This document shows positions 47,233 through 58,139 of a DNA stretch of 64,000 nt, one piece after another. The notes beneath the pieces were generated by a model. It saw only the letters and a program-made list of their open reading frames with translations. It had not been told where the DNA came from and did no database searches. The DNA is from Isoetes taiwanensis (Eukaryota; Streptophyta; Lycopodiopsida; Isoetales; Isoetaceae): NCBI GenBank assembly GCA_021234155.1, contig JAJEKV010000641.1:1-64000 (forward strand), written 5' to 3'. The position numbers and the translations under genes are program-made. The first letter of the stretch is position 1; every line of letters starts with the position of its first letter.

Positions 47233-48948
47233 CCAGTCCTCACTCCCATCTTGGCGCATAGCACGGAGTCGTGGAGCCGTCGTTTTGTTTCTTACAAATT
47301 GTTTGGCTTCGAGAAAAAGAAAGACCCCATGCCACGGCTTTTTGAACATGGTCAGGCTAGCTAAGGAGGAGCGGTCCAAAGCTGAAAAAGTCTCAAGAAG
47401 TCGAGCGAGTTTGGTGCCTTCGAAGTTTGAAAGATTTGATATGTTTGGCCAGAATTGTCTTTATCAGGTGTATCGTGGGAATTGTGTCAAACTCGACCAC
47501 ACTTTGAGACCTGGCAACTATTCCTTGTGCATTGCTGACATACCTTACGGGTTTAAGTTGCTCGATACCGTGGTGATGACTCACCATTTACGTCTGTGAG
47601 TTTGATTCTTTTTGGGAAGGTTTGTTAAGATAAACACTTGCGCCCGCCGGAGGATTGTCGTCTTCCACTCCACTAACCAGGCCGGTATGGTGCAAGCGGC
47701 TATGAAGACCCACCGCAAGGTTTGGTTACAAAGGCGCCATATGGTAAGTGTCTAGTTGTTTTCTCCATGCGGGCATAGCGAATACAAAAGTGTTTCCTTT
47801 CTTTGCAGGTTAAAGACGAATATTAGGGGAGGTGGTGGTGCTAGACTTGTCAACGTGTGGGAGCAGATTCACATAGGCTACCATGGCGTATGACCGGGGA
47901 GAAGCCAAATGCACTATAACACTATCGGCATGGATTTTCGCAATGCGTTTCAATGCCCAGCGAGTCTTTCAAAAGCTTATTGGACCAGTTCACGAGGGGA
48001 CGCATTGTCAATCCCTACCGTAAGCCTCGAGGAGACTAATTAACACGCTTCTGGACATGTTCTCGCAACCTGGAGATTGGGGCGTTGACGCATTTTCAGG
48101 ATCTGGCACCACGTTGGCTTGTGCATTACAGAAGGGCCGCAACTGCGTAGCCATTGACGTCAACGCAGATGCAGTAGCATACATCAAGTCACGCGGTCGG
48201 GGTTCCTTACGCGACTTTTGCCGGGACGAAAAGCAGGAACTTGGGATCAAGGATAAGGATGGTGTTCGCCTTCTCCTCTTCTTGAGCACAGTGCCTCCTC
48301 TTTACCGGGAACACCGGACGATCAAGTTGACTATGTTGAATTGATTCGTCGAAGATCCACTTAAGGTCACACGGGTTGAAGGTCCGTAGAAGTCGAGGAA
48401 AATCTACAAGCTACTAAGCCTAAGTCTCCTGAAGGTTCAGAATCAGATGAGGAAATACCTGCAAAGGATGTTCCTTTGGATATTTAAAATTTCTGTTCCA
48501 AAAGTTAAACATTTTATTCTATGTGCCCTATTTTAAATGTAATATATTCCATTAATGATCATGTATGTGTCTGCGCGCAAGATAGGCTTTTCTCTTTTTC
48601 AGTTGCATTTTGTTGGTCTAAAAAGTTTGTCTTTTACTTTGTTTAAAAACAAGAAACTGCTGATTGTCTTCGAAATGTGGATTTCTTTAGGCTCACTGCG
48701 TTTTTTAAATAAATTATAATTTAATAAGGACTGTCTTCTCTATGGGCGCATAGGCTTTTCTCTTTTCAGTTGCATTTTGGTGCTCCAAAAAGTGTGTTTC
48801 TTACTTTGTCCAAAACCAAGAAAACCTGCTTGTCTTCGAAATGTGGACTTTTTTTAGGCTCACTGCGTTTTTTGGGCTTGTTTTTTTTTTAAAATGGCTA
48901 AAATGCCGAATTTACGTGTTTTTGAAAAAGGAATCTGCAATTGCACCA

Positions 48949-48982
48949 CAGGTCATTAGTGCGTTTGCTAGGTCACCTTGTT
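48949..48982 (-). repeat. Right terminal inverted repeat of F
   Basis: Reverse complement of the left end with one mismatch; the host LTR resumes with AAGAGCCAAGC immediately after. Confidence 0.95.
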
Positions 48983-48986
48983 AAGA

Positions 48987-49978
48987 GCCAAGCTGACACT
49001 TGCAACTCTTGAGAGGCAGGGCGACACCGTTGCCCCAGGAGGTGTCGGACCCATGCTCGGCCCACACGAAGTGACCGACCATAAGCCTAGCCCACTATGG
49101 GATCCCCCGTAGCCCCCACTCGGCAGGGATCCTCCCTCCGCATTGCCTCTAGCCCCGTTGTGTAGTGCTGAGTCACATCATAGCTTCCATAGCCCGGTGG
49201 GTTCCTATGCACAGGCCGCATATAATAGGGACTAAGGGATCTACACTAGGAGCATACTACATATGGCCCTAGGTCTCTACCCCCCTTCCCAATACAAGAG
49301 GAGCAACATGATCAACCAACATCACATAGCATCATAACATGATAATCATCATAAGAACATCTTAACCTAATCATACATATCTAACTTACAGTTAGGGTTC
49401 CTTGATTAGGGTTCAAGATGTTGAATACGGGTTCTAGGATGGCTCTACTCTAGATACAACATACTAACCCATCTGGAGTGCTAACTTCCAGATGGACTAC
49501 TAAGAGCACTACTCCACATACTTGCTCCAGAAGCACTCCCTCCCAATCCTGGCGTCTCCATGATCTTCAAGGTGTTCGAGGTAGCTCCCACTCCTGCTGA
49601 TGCGCTCACGCTCTGGGGGCTGCCACGCTATGCTGTGCCACAGCAGACGGTTCTCGAAACGGAGTTTCGAGCGCGAAGAAGGTTCCCAGACTGTTGGAGC
49701 CAGAAAAGATGCCTAGGGTTAGGGTTTAGGCCTTATAGGTTAGGGTTCACATGTTATGCCACGTGGCTCCAATAGGGTAAGTCCGTGTGGCGGGTGCCCA
49801 ATAGGTTAAGGCCACGTGGAAAATGGTCTTAACCTAAGGTTGGCTAAGTTATATGAATAACTTAGTCATGCCCCCTGGTGCCACAATCTATGGTGTACAA
49901 GGCTATGAAGATAGACTTGTATAGTGACGGACCTGGAAATATACGTATTTATGGCGTATATTTCCCTGGAACGTCACA
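48987..49978 (-). repeat. 5' LTR of element D, outer part
   Basis: Matches 21099-22089 of the other LTR and ends GGAACGTCACA at 49978, followed by target copy GCCAC. Confidence 0.93.
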
Positions 49979-49983
49979 GCCAC

Positions 49984-52900
49984 CAAGGAGGATTTACTTG
50001 TGTTATGCGTGCAAACTATTTGAGTGTACGCTAAGGGGTTTTTTATTGTCTATTTTGTACTTATAATAAGGGGTATTTACCAGGGTATTTTTTAGTGGCT
50101 CCGGCGGGCCAGTTGGCCACACATTTACATTTTTCTAGAAACAGCTGGCTACGCCAGAGTAGGATACGTTCATGTCATGACCGAAGGGTAATCGCCAGTT
50201 CAAACCATGAGTTTGTGATTTTTGCATGTTTAGTAGCCAATTCGAAATTTAGTAGGCCTTGCTAGACGTGTGGTGTGGCCAATTCGAATTTTTATTTGTG
50301 GTCAAAAAATTACTGAGGTGGCCATTTAGAAGATCAAATAAATTTAAATGGGTTAGGGGGGAACCATATTACACCTCAGCCGGGCTACTAGGAAATCGCC
50401 ACTTGTAGTCCTCTATTAGGGCTTCATATTAGTTTTTTAATTTAATCAAGTTTAGCATCAGAGATGGTGCTTTCACACAGGGGTTTAGCTTATTCTACCC
50501 CGTTACCTTAATTTTTGTTTCATTTTTCATGTGTAACCATATGAATATTGAATGAAATAAGAATTTAATATTGTCACTTGCAGATCTTCGATTTGTATTC
50601 ACGATTTTGGTTGAGGGAGATATGTCCTAAATCCAATCTAAGCTTTAATCTCATCACTTCAGGTTAGTTTTCACCCTGTTCATGTCTGCAAGAATGGTTT
50701 TTGATGCCTGCAAACAGGGTTGATGCCCATACATTAAATTGGTGCAGCATGGAGGGAGCTTCACAAAAGAGAATAATTGAGTTCTTGGGAGGTGCGACAT
50801 CAAGGAAAGCGGCGTATTACTATATTAGAGTCTACGTCCACTTTCACACACCAAATTGAGGGGCTTGATGAAGGAGATCCAAAGCCCGGTTAGGTTGGAA
50901 GCTATCTATATCTTAAAAGTTAGGTCTTTGAAATAGTTTTGATGAACTAGCTGAGACCGACAGATCCTCGGTGTAATCTTATATTATAATGTTATTGTGT
51001 AAGTGTTGGACCCAGCCCTAGATCGGACGGCTGAGATTTGCTCTCTCTGTTTAACGGTCAAGATTGCCCCTTGAACATTGAAACAATCTTCGGCAGCATC
51101 TTCGGCAGCATCTTGGATTCTTGGGTCTTACAGGAACTGCCATCGCGGTAAATGTCCGGAACTGCTTCAAAACAGAGATAAGGTAGAATCTATGCAAAAC
51201 GGCCCTCTTTGGTCTGAGTTCGCCAAAAGCCAAGTTATTTTAGGTCGTTTCTAGCCACAAAGAAGCTCAGCTTGCATCTTTCATTTCGGCTTGGCCTTAC
51301 CCAACCATATCAGGCCTGCAATGAGCCATGCAGAGGACGTTAGCCTTTTCTCCATGTTTCAGGTGTGTTTTTTAGTATTCAAATGCATCTTTCGTCCTGA
51401 TACATGGTCCGAGCTCATGCCTTTCAAGAGTTAAGTGCTGATTTGGTTTTTTATTGCAATAGTAGCGGTCCTGATTCCTGACTTCCGTATTTTCTTCCTT
51501 TTGGATGATTCATTTTTTTGAAGCAGACTGGAGGCCTTAGCTGGTAAGGATTCGATACCGGAACCATCTAAAGCGATTTGTTTTGAAGCTTTAACAATGA
51601 TTGCTTTAACTTTGTATTATGTCCTTACCTCTGAGCTTCTGCATTTGCCGACATGGTTAGTGGAAAGAGAGTCTTCAATATTGACTATGGACAAGTCTGT
51701 AATAGCTTTGAAGAAAATGACACAAATTACCATGTAAAGCTTTGCTGCATTTTGGTTATGGAATGCGGGGAAGATGCGGGAAGAAGCTTATTTTCTCTCG
51801 AGCTAAATGTGGTGAAATGAAATAAGTTATAGATGCAGTTAGTTATTTCTGTTTGAATTAGCCTCAGGGAAACCATGTGCAATCGAGTTGTGGCCAAGGA
51901 TTTGCACTTTGAACGTTAAAATTGCCCGATGTGATTGAGCTGGAGCAGCCCGTAGTTGACATATGCAGCACAAGGGCATCTTAGATGCAATTTTTATGTA
52001 AACAAACAAAAGTACCTTTGTCTGATTTGGGCAGTTGCATTGTGAGTCTCAAGTCGTTTTATGTCATCTATGTGGTATAAAAAGCATTATCTTAAAAACA
52101 GATATGTGGATTTGCTGCCAGATTGCTTGGTGTGCTCCTCTTGCAAAGCATATGTAAAGGGTGTTCAAAACATGTTAGCTATATTCTACAATTTCTGGCT
52201 GAACAATCTGTAGCCAGTTCTCATTGTAGGCAGAAGGTTGCAGTCTATTTACCTTATGCAAGCTGATCTGGTGCTGTTCAGTCCCCAAGATTTGAGCAAC
52301 TCTTCTTCTGGATGGGCAATAATTCATTAGAACTTTCTGCATTCTATCCAAGTGCATGGTGCAAAGCGCAGATTAAGTTGGGAAGGAATATAGTAAACCC
52401 GCACACCCTGCTTTACTGCAAGCACAAACTAGCAAATTATGGTCATGGCATAAGGGGAATGCTCCATGCACAGAGTAAAATAAACGGTGTGCATGGATTA
52501 CATGGCAACTTATCGTCAAGCCTGGCACAAAAGTTTGGTACATCTTTTGTCCTTGCTACTGCAACTCCACTGCTACAGTTGGAAGAGAAGAGACGTAGAC
52601 AAGTGTACGATTTTATGTCTGATTAATGCCCTTCTATAAATCATGTTCAGATTATAATGATGTACGCCCAAGATAATCAACTACAAAGTTTAATTGACAC
52701 AGTCGAAGTGAAGCTTTTATCTATTTACAGGTGAGGAAAAGCCTTAGTTAATTTTCTTCATCCTTCTATGTAGAGCCTGCACTAACTCTGCTTTCTCAGG
52801 TTGAATCAAACTGCTGGTGGGTGGATTGCATAATAGGTTCATACCTCGAGTCCCATGCTGTGAGACAGCAGGACATGAACTTGCCTTTAGAGTATTTTCT

Positions 52901-53727
52901 GACCTCATGGCCTCCAGAGTTAACAGGTATTGCATTCCTTCTCAAGTTTCTACTCATTCCACGTCTACTTTGAGTTTCACTATATAAGAGTTGCACCTAC
53001 CTGTAGAAAATCAACTTTGTTGAGAGGCATTAGGATTTGTTAGCAGTTCTGCATTTATAGCATTTGTTTAGCACTTTCTAGATTATCAACATAAAATGCC
53101 CACCCATCTATCTTTTTTGATGTCATAGTGTATAAGCACATATGCTTGAAGCATCTATAATTCTTTTATCTACTGACATCGATTCAAATGGATTTACCTT
53201 GAATATGAATCTCCCATGCGCAAATTGATTCATTCCTGTATTTAACTCAAAATTGTTTATGGACCTGTTTGGGCATGCTTTTCCAATCCTTCAAAGCTTT
53301 GAGAACATGCTGAATGGCTCTATTCCAGAAGAAATGTATTACTGCATAAATATGGCTTCTAAGATGTGATTCAAAGAATAGCAAATGACTTTTGGTTATA
53401 CTGTTGTTATCCATGTGTTCTTATAGTGTTTTCAATATTTTTAATGATAAATAGTAATATTCATATGTATCTTAAAAATTATACAATGGACTTATTCTCG
53501 TTGGTCCGAACAAACAGTACAAGTTACATGTGGATATGAGATGCACGCGTATGGAAATTTGTATAGCCTAGGATATCGTGACATTTGAGTGAAATGCAAT
53601 AGGAATATTGATCCAGTGCCTAGCTTCAAAATCCTAATTATTATATCAGGGGAAGGAGGCATTAAGGTTAACTGTAAACATACATTGTGATAGATTGTTC
53701 ACAAATATCAGTGGAGCCAAATATGTG
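49984..53727. other. Flank right of element D; no recognised gene
   Basis: AT-rich DNA. A short triple repeat of CTTCGGCAGCAT lies at about 51090-51112. An open frame of 104 codons at 52312-52626 (SAFYPSAWCKAQIKLGRNIV..., ending RRRQVYDFMSD) has a coding-like feel, but I recognise no family, and GT/AG-like sites nearby give no convincing gene model. Confidence 0.4.
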
Positions 53728-54730
53728 CATTTGAAAATCCCAACATTCAAATTTGTGTGCTAATTGTGGTACTTTTCATATTTTAACATATTTCCTAAGT
53801 GGTTGATTATAGTTGTTGATTCCATACCGTAATTAGTTTTGCAAGGTCGCTAGAATTTAGCATCGATTTTTTTTATTTTAGCATTTACTTAAGTATTATA
53901 TGCAATTGCCCCTTTAATGGTAAATTTTTAACTCCCAAGTTGCCCCTTTAATGGTGAAACTTTAACTCCTAAATGGAGCATATGCACTGCAATATCCACA
54001 TTTATGCTAGGCACCTATGGTCTGATATGGGGGCACAAGCTAATTATTTTTCGATAGATGGGGCACAAGATTACCAATGCTAGGCATCTATGTTTTGGTT
54101 GGAACCACATTATATAGATGGGGGCATAAACTAATTATTTTGGCAAGATCCTAGAAAAAGCAACCCATAGAAAAGGCCTTTTGCCTTTCATCTTAATGTA
54201 CGGTCTTTATTTGAAGACCATATGTCATTTGAAAATCCCAGCATTCAAATTTGTGTGCTGATTGTGGTGCTTTAAATATTTTCACATATTTCCTTAGTGG
54301 TTGATTAGAGTGATTGATTCCATACCAAAAAGGCATTTAGCTTAGTTATGCAAGGATGCTAGAATTTAGCATCATATTTTTCTCACTTAGCATTTATGAA
54401 GTGTTATATGCAAATTGACCCTTTAATGGTACATTTTAACTCCTGTGTGTAACATAGGCACCATAATTTCCACAATTATGCTAGGCACCTATGGTTTGTG
54501 TTGGAACGACATTTGATAGATGGGGGCACACACTAATTATTTTGGCATCAACCTAGATGCACAATATTACCAATGCTAGGCACCTATGTTTCGGCTGGAA
54601 CCACATTATATAGATGGAGGCATAAACTAATTATTTTGGCATGATCCTAGGAAAAATAACCCATCAAAAAAGGCCTTTTGCCTTTTTTCTTAAGGTACGA
54701 GCGGTCTTTATTTGAAGATATATGTTTGTT
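53728..54730 (+). repeat. Tandem duplication with a 508-bp period
   Basis: Unit 1 is 53728-54235 and unit 2 starts at 54236. Both contain CATTTGAAAATCCCA, ATTCAAATTTGTGTGCT, TTGATTCCATACC, CTAGAATTTAGCATC, CCCTTTAATGGTA, ATGCTAGGCACCTATG and GGCCTTTTGCCTTT. The units differ by many substitutions and small gaps, so the event is not recent. Confidence 0.9.
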
Positions 54731-54904
54731 TCTTAGTAGTTTTAACATCATGCCATAGTGTCAAACATCCCTTAGGACATATGCGGGCCAGACCAAAATG
54801 ATCCAAGGGCCTAGAAGTTACCCTACTCAAATGCACAAGTTCTCAGAGGCCCAAAAGTTACTCTACTCAAATGCAAGTTTCCAGCATTTACAGGTTCCCA
54901 AATT

Positions 54905-54934
54905 ATGCCCAGCAACGCTGGGCATCGTTACTAG
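54905..54934 (+). mobile_element. Helitron-like 3' terminus
   Basis: ATGCCCAGC-AAC-GCTGGGCAT is a perfect 9-bp stem with a 3-base loop (54905-54925). It is followed after 5 bases by CTAG (54931-54934) and then T. A hairpin shortly before CTRR with T next to it is the Helitron 3' end rule. I could not find a convincing TC 5' end, so the extent is unknown; the 508-bp duplication may be its body. Confidence 0.5.
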
Positions 54935-55053
54935 TCTGATACTAATTTCTTTTATCTTGTCACGATCTCTTAAATAGGAATCTTTTAGATGATTTTGAAT
55001 ATAAGATCTCGAGTTTGAATATACATTATTTTGGACAAGTTAGGCCAAAAATT

Positions 55054-55121
55054 GCGCCGATGCCGCGGATCGAACCTCGGTCACCCGCGTGACAGGCGAG
55101 AATACTCACCACTACACTACT
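55054..55121 (-). pseudogene. tRNA-Asp(GTC) pseudogene, 5' acceptor strand lost
   Basis: Minus strand: D-arm GTGTAGTGGTGAGTATT, anticodon arm CTCGC-CTGTCAC-GCGGG (all five pairs form, anticodon GTC), then TTCGATC as T-loop and GCATCGGCG at the 3' end, followed by a T run like a polymerase III terminator. The T-stem has three mismatches, and the sequence upstream of the D-arm (ATATAAG) does not pair with the 3' acceptor strand. The hAT remnant begins right where the 5' end is missing. Confidence 0.7.
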
Positions 55122-55129
55122 TATATGTC

Positions 55130-56870
55130 CTTTGTTGCAGTTGAGAAGCTATATGATGTAATTAAAGGTAACTGGTTTTTTAAGGCCATTCATCTTAGAA
55201 TGATACTAATCCCTTGTTGTGTTTGTGTATGTGCCATAGGGTCTACCTTCTTAGCCTTGTCTTTGGACGAAGTCATGGCAAAAGACAATACATAATAATG
55301 TTGTGGATTTCTAGAGGCGATCATACTTTTTGATCGCATAACAAAGTTGCGTCTCGATGCTACGGCTGAACCTCTTTATGTCGTGGTGTAAGAAAAGCTG
55401 AATGAGATTGCAAATATGAGTTTAGTGGATTGTGCAAGAAAGGTGACCTGTTTTGGTACGGATGGAGCAAGTGTAATGACTGGTTGCAATACAGGATTGG
55501 CTGTTAGGTTGCAGACCAGCTTTTTGCCTTACATGGTGGCAATACATTGTATGGCTCATCGAACAAATTTAGCTTTCAAAATTGTCTCTGACTTTGTTTG
55601 TGTTCAAAAGGTTGAGAATCTTATACGTGCAGTTAACCAGTTCTATTATTGCAGCCCGCAAAGATTTGCTCACTTCCAGCAATTTTCAGTAGGTTTAAGT
55701 GAGGGGCTGAAATTGCTAAGAGATGTAGAAACTCGTTGGATATCTATAGCTTTGCCTGTTCGTCGATTATGCAGTGAATATGTTTCTGTTGTAGGGTCTT
55801 GTCTACAGTTGGCTGATGAAAATGAAGCAGCAGCACGAGATCTATTTTCACTTCTCACAGATGCTGAGACATTGTTAACTCTTTATGCTCTCACTCCATT
55901 GCTTAAAGAGTTAACCTTCTTGATCAAACAGGCTCAAGATAAAAACCATCTACATTCTGGAGTATTCAATTGCAAGAAAGATAGCATGCACTAAACTTGA
56001 TAAGTTATATGTTGGAGATAATTGCTTTGAAAAGGATGAGGCCTTTTATAGATGGCAAAACTTGGTTTCCGTGCAGGAAGGGAGGAGCTTTTTGGCATAC
56101 AATGACAGCGGGATATTATGCATACATGTAAATGACAAGTTTTTTCCATTGTATCATAGGAACAAGAGTGGTCCAAATAATTATAAGCGGAAGGTGGAAC
56201 TAGACTTTGATTCACTTGTTACATCTATAAGAAACGAGATGAAATCTGTGGCAGAATCTCTATCGCAAGAATTACAGTCTAGATTTCCTCGAGATGAACT
56301 CCTAGATGCAATGGGTATTGTATTTCCCAATTTCTGGAATAATGCTACAGCGCACGAGGTATTGTTTCCCAGTTTTACTATTAGTTTGAGAGATCATTTT
56401 TGTGCTAGGCATGTGGTTGATGGTATGGAAATTAATGGTATGTTGGATCTTGAAGCATTGAAAGAACAATCGGCCTTATTTGGTACTACTATGTATGCCC
56501 AATATGGGCTATTAGAAAAGCCACTAGAGCAAGAGGATTATGGGTGAAGTTAACCTCTCATGATTATCTAAAGGCTGCCTTGAGTGAATACATTAAGTTG
56601 GCAAATCTGATTTTGACAATGATACTTGGTAGCATAGAAGATGAGCGGGCTTTTAGCTCGCTTTCTTTCATAAAGAATAAGCTGCGCAACAGATTGGATG
56701 CAAACTTAAATGCAACCTTGCATCTATATAAGTGTGATCACTCGTTGGAAAGTTTCCCTTATGATCAAGCTTTTCAAATGTGGAAACAAGAAACTAATAG
56801 AAGAGGAACTATGGCAATGCATGAGCTGCAGCATGAGAATCCTCCCTTCCTTCACGACAAACCGGAGTGA
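55130..56870 (+). pseudogene. hAT-family transposase remnant
   Basis: Piece one (55416-55994): VTCFGTDGASVMTGCNTGLA, VAIHCMAHRTNLAFKI, LLRDVETRWIS and CLQLADENEAAARDL, in the style of KIAA1586/ZNF862-like hAT proteins with the first catalytic Asp in GTDG. Piece two (56062-56547): LDFDSLVTSIRNEM, FPRDELLDAMGIVFPNFW. Piece three (56544-56870): LANLILTMILGSIEDERAFS and SLSFIKNKLRNRLDANLN, the C-terminal dimerisation region. Stops lie between 55295 and 55415 and at 55994, and a frameshift at 56544. The N-terminal zinc finger is missing. I did not find clear terminal repeats. Confidence 0.85.
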
Positions 56871-57110
56871 ACGCATGGCACGTCACAAACCTCTAGCGTA
56901 AAAGGTATGTACTTGATTAATTTCTATTTTGTGTTTAGAGTAGTCTGCATATTTTAATACATGTTCTCTATTCTATTCTATTCTTGCATGCAGAGCTCTC
57001 ATCAATATTATTAGGAAAAAACAGAACCTAAATCTACATCACATTTAGTTTCTTAAAATGTTTAGTTAAAGATTCAGTTTTGGCTTGACGTAGAAGTTTT
57101 GCTACAAAAG

Positions 57111-58014
57111 ACATGATATATTACATACAGACAAGTTATATTCAATGTATTGTTTACAAAAATAGTTCAATTTGTATTTTTGCTGGCTATATTGTTAGCA
57201 GATAAGATCAAAGAAAGGATTTGCTACCAGACAAACAAGTTGTAGTTCTGCTCCATATCTATCTCTTAGAACACCAAAATATTCTTTTATCTGCAAAATT
57301 TTACTACAAGCTATAATTGCAGGTTGTATTTCATCTCTTACTTGTAGAATTTGTAAGATGCATTGCAAGAGTTCTTATGTTTGGTGCAGGATTTTGTGTT
57401 GTGCAATATCTTCAAGAAGAAGAAGAAGAACATAAGTTTTCAGGTCAGGTAACGTTAGGTTGCATGCAAGTCTATAGTGAGAGGGCCACTATAGACATCA
57501 GATCTTACAGGGAAAACCATCAGAGAGGAGCATCAGATCTTACAGGGACAGTGCTATAGAAGACATGATATATTACATGTAGACAAGTTATATTCAATGT
57601 ATTGTTTACAAAAAATAGTTCAATGTGTATTTTTGTTGGCTATTTTGTTAGCAGATAAGATCAAAGAAAGGAGGTTGTAGTTCTGCTCCATATCTATCTT
57701 TTAGAACACCATAATATTCTTTTATCTGTAAAATTATACTACAAAATATAATTGCAGGTTGTATTTCATCTCTTACTTGTAGAATTTGTAAGGTGCACAA
57801 AATGCAGGAGTTCTTATGTGTGGTGCAGGATTTTGTGCTGTGCAATATCTTCAAAAAGAAGAAGAACATAAGCTTTTAGGTCAGGTAAAGCTAGGTTGCA
57901 TGCAAGTCCATAATGGAAGGGCCACTATAGACATCAGATCTTATAGGGAAAACCATCAGAGAGGAGCATCAGATCTTAGAGGGAGGAGCATCAGCTTTTA
58001 CAGGGAAAACAATT
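57111..58014 (+). repeat. Tandem duplication with a 452-bp period
   Basis: ACATGATATATTACAT starts at 57111 and 57563. Both units continue with CAAGTTATATTCAATGTATTG, TTAGCAGATAAGATCAAAG, GGTTGTATTTCATCTCTTAC, GGTGCAGGATTTTGTG and GGCCACTATAGACATCAG. A short inner repeat (GCATCAGATCTTACAGGGA) is amplified at each unit end. It lies just after the hAT remnant. Confidence 0.9.
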
Positions 58015-58139
58015 TTTTAATCCTGAGGTTAAAGCTAGAAGTTGCACTCTGCAGCATTTACCTGTGGATCTAGGGTAATGATGAACATAGTTTAAGAAAG
58101 TGCAGTTAGCACAGTATTTCTAGTTAAAGTTTTTTCATA

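Larger units (their letters stand above)
44544..48487 (+). pseudogene. ParB-like domain plus N4/N6 (beta-type) DNA methyltransferase gene of F
   Basis: Proposed exons: 44544-44557 (MTGGR), 45024-45447, 45523 to about 46578, 46667-46902, 46969-47107, about 47290-47743, and 47809-48487. Junctions fit GT...AG and keep frame where checked (for example 44557/45024 and 46578/46667). The order is a basic Lys-rich start, a stretch of about 100 residues, a Glu-rich acidic linker, then VLGGTHSFKARRQLYKE with VYVGVTDSEAKLLAMSHNVD (ParB/sulfiredoxin-like). Next comes CIADIPYGF (47528-47554, motif IV, D-[IP]PY), VVFHSTNQAG, then NPYRKPRG and DAFSGSGTTLACALQKGRN (48087 on, motif I, AdoMet binding). Motif IV before motif I is the beta class of the N6_N4_Mtase family. 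Damage: a stop at 45340-45342, frame breaks near 46020, 46385, 47600-47640 and 48035, and a stop at 47824-47826. The product would methylate adenine N6 or cytosine N4 in DNA. Confidence 0.7.
40045..48982. mobile_element. DNA transposon F: DUF7869-like transposase plus ParB-like/N4-N6 DNA methyltransferase
   Basis: Boundaries come from comparison with the intact LTR at 20442. The LTR reads AAAACAAGAGCCAAG, and here it is split with AAGA duplicated (40041-40044 and 48983-48986). The ends are 34-bp inverted repeats beginning AACAAGGTGACCTAGCAAA, with one mismatch. The left half carries a decayed transposase gene on the minus strand. The right half carries a multi-exon gene on the plus strand for a methyltransferase. 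A palindrome, CTATGCGCGCATAG, recurs about 18 times in the non-coding parts. The length of 8938 bp suggests a formerly autonomous element. I cannot assign a superfamily name with confidence. Confidence 0.88.
20442..49978 (-). mobile_element. Ty3/gypsy LTR retrotransposon D (about 11.8 kb before nested insertions)
   Basis: The element reads on the minus strand. The LTR at 20442-22089 and the split LTR at 39393-49978 both run TGTGACGCTCCC to GGAACGTCACA. The whole is flanked by the 5-bp target copy GCCAC (20437-20441 and 49979-49983). A polypurine tract abuts the 3' LTR, and an initiator-Met primer site abuts the 5' LTR. Coding remnants are gag, RT, integrase and a chromodomain-like end, all with frame breaks. 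Two nested DNA transposons (E at 30146-38979, F at 40045-48982) make up about 17.8 kb of the 29.5 kb span. Confidence 0.93.
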
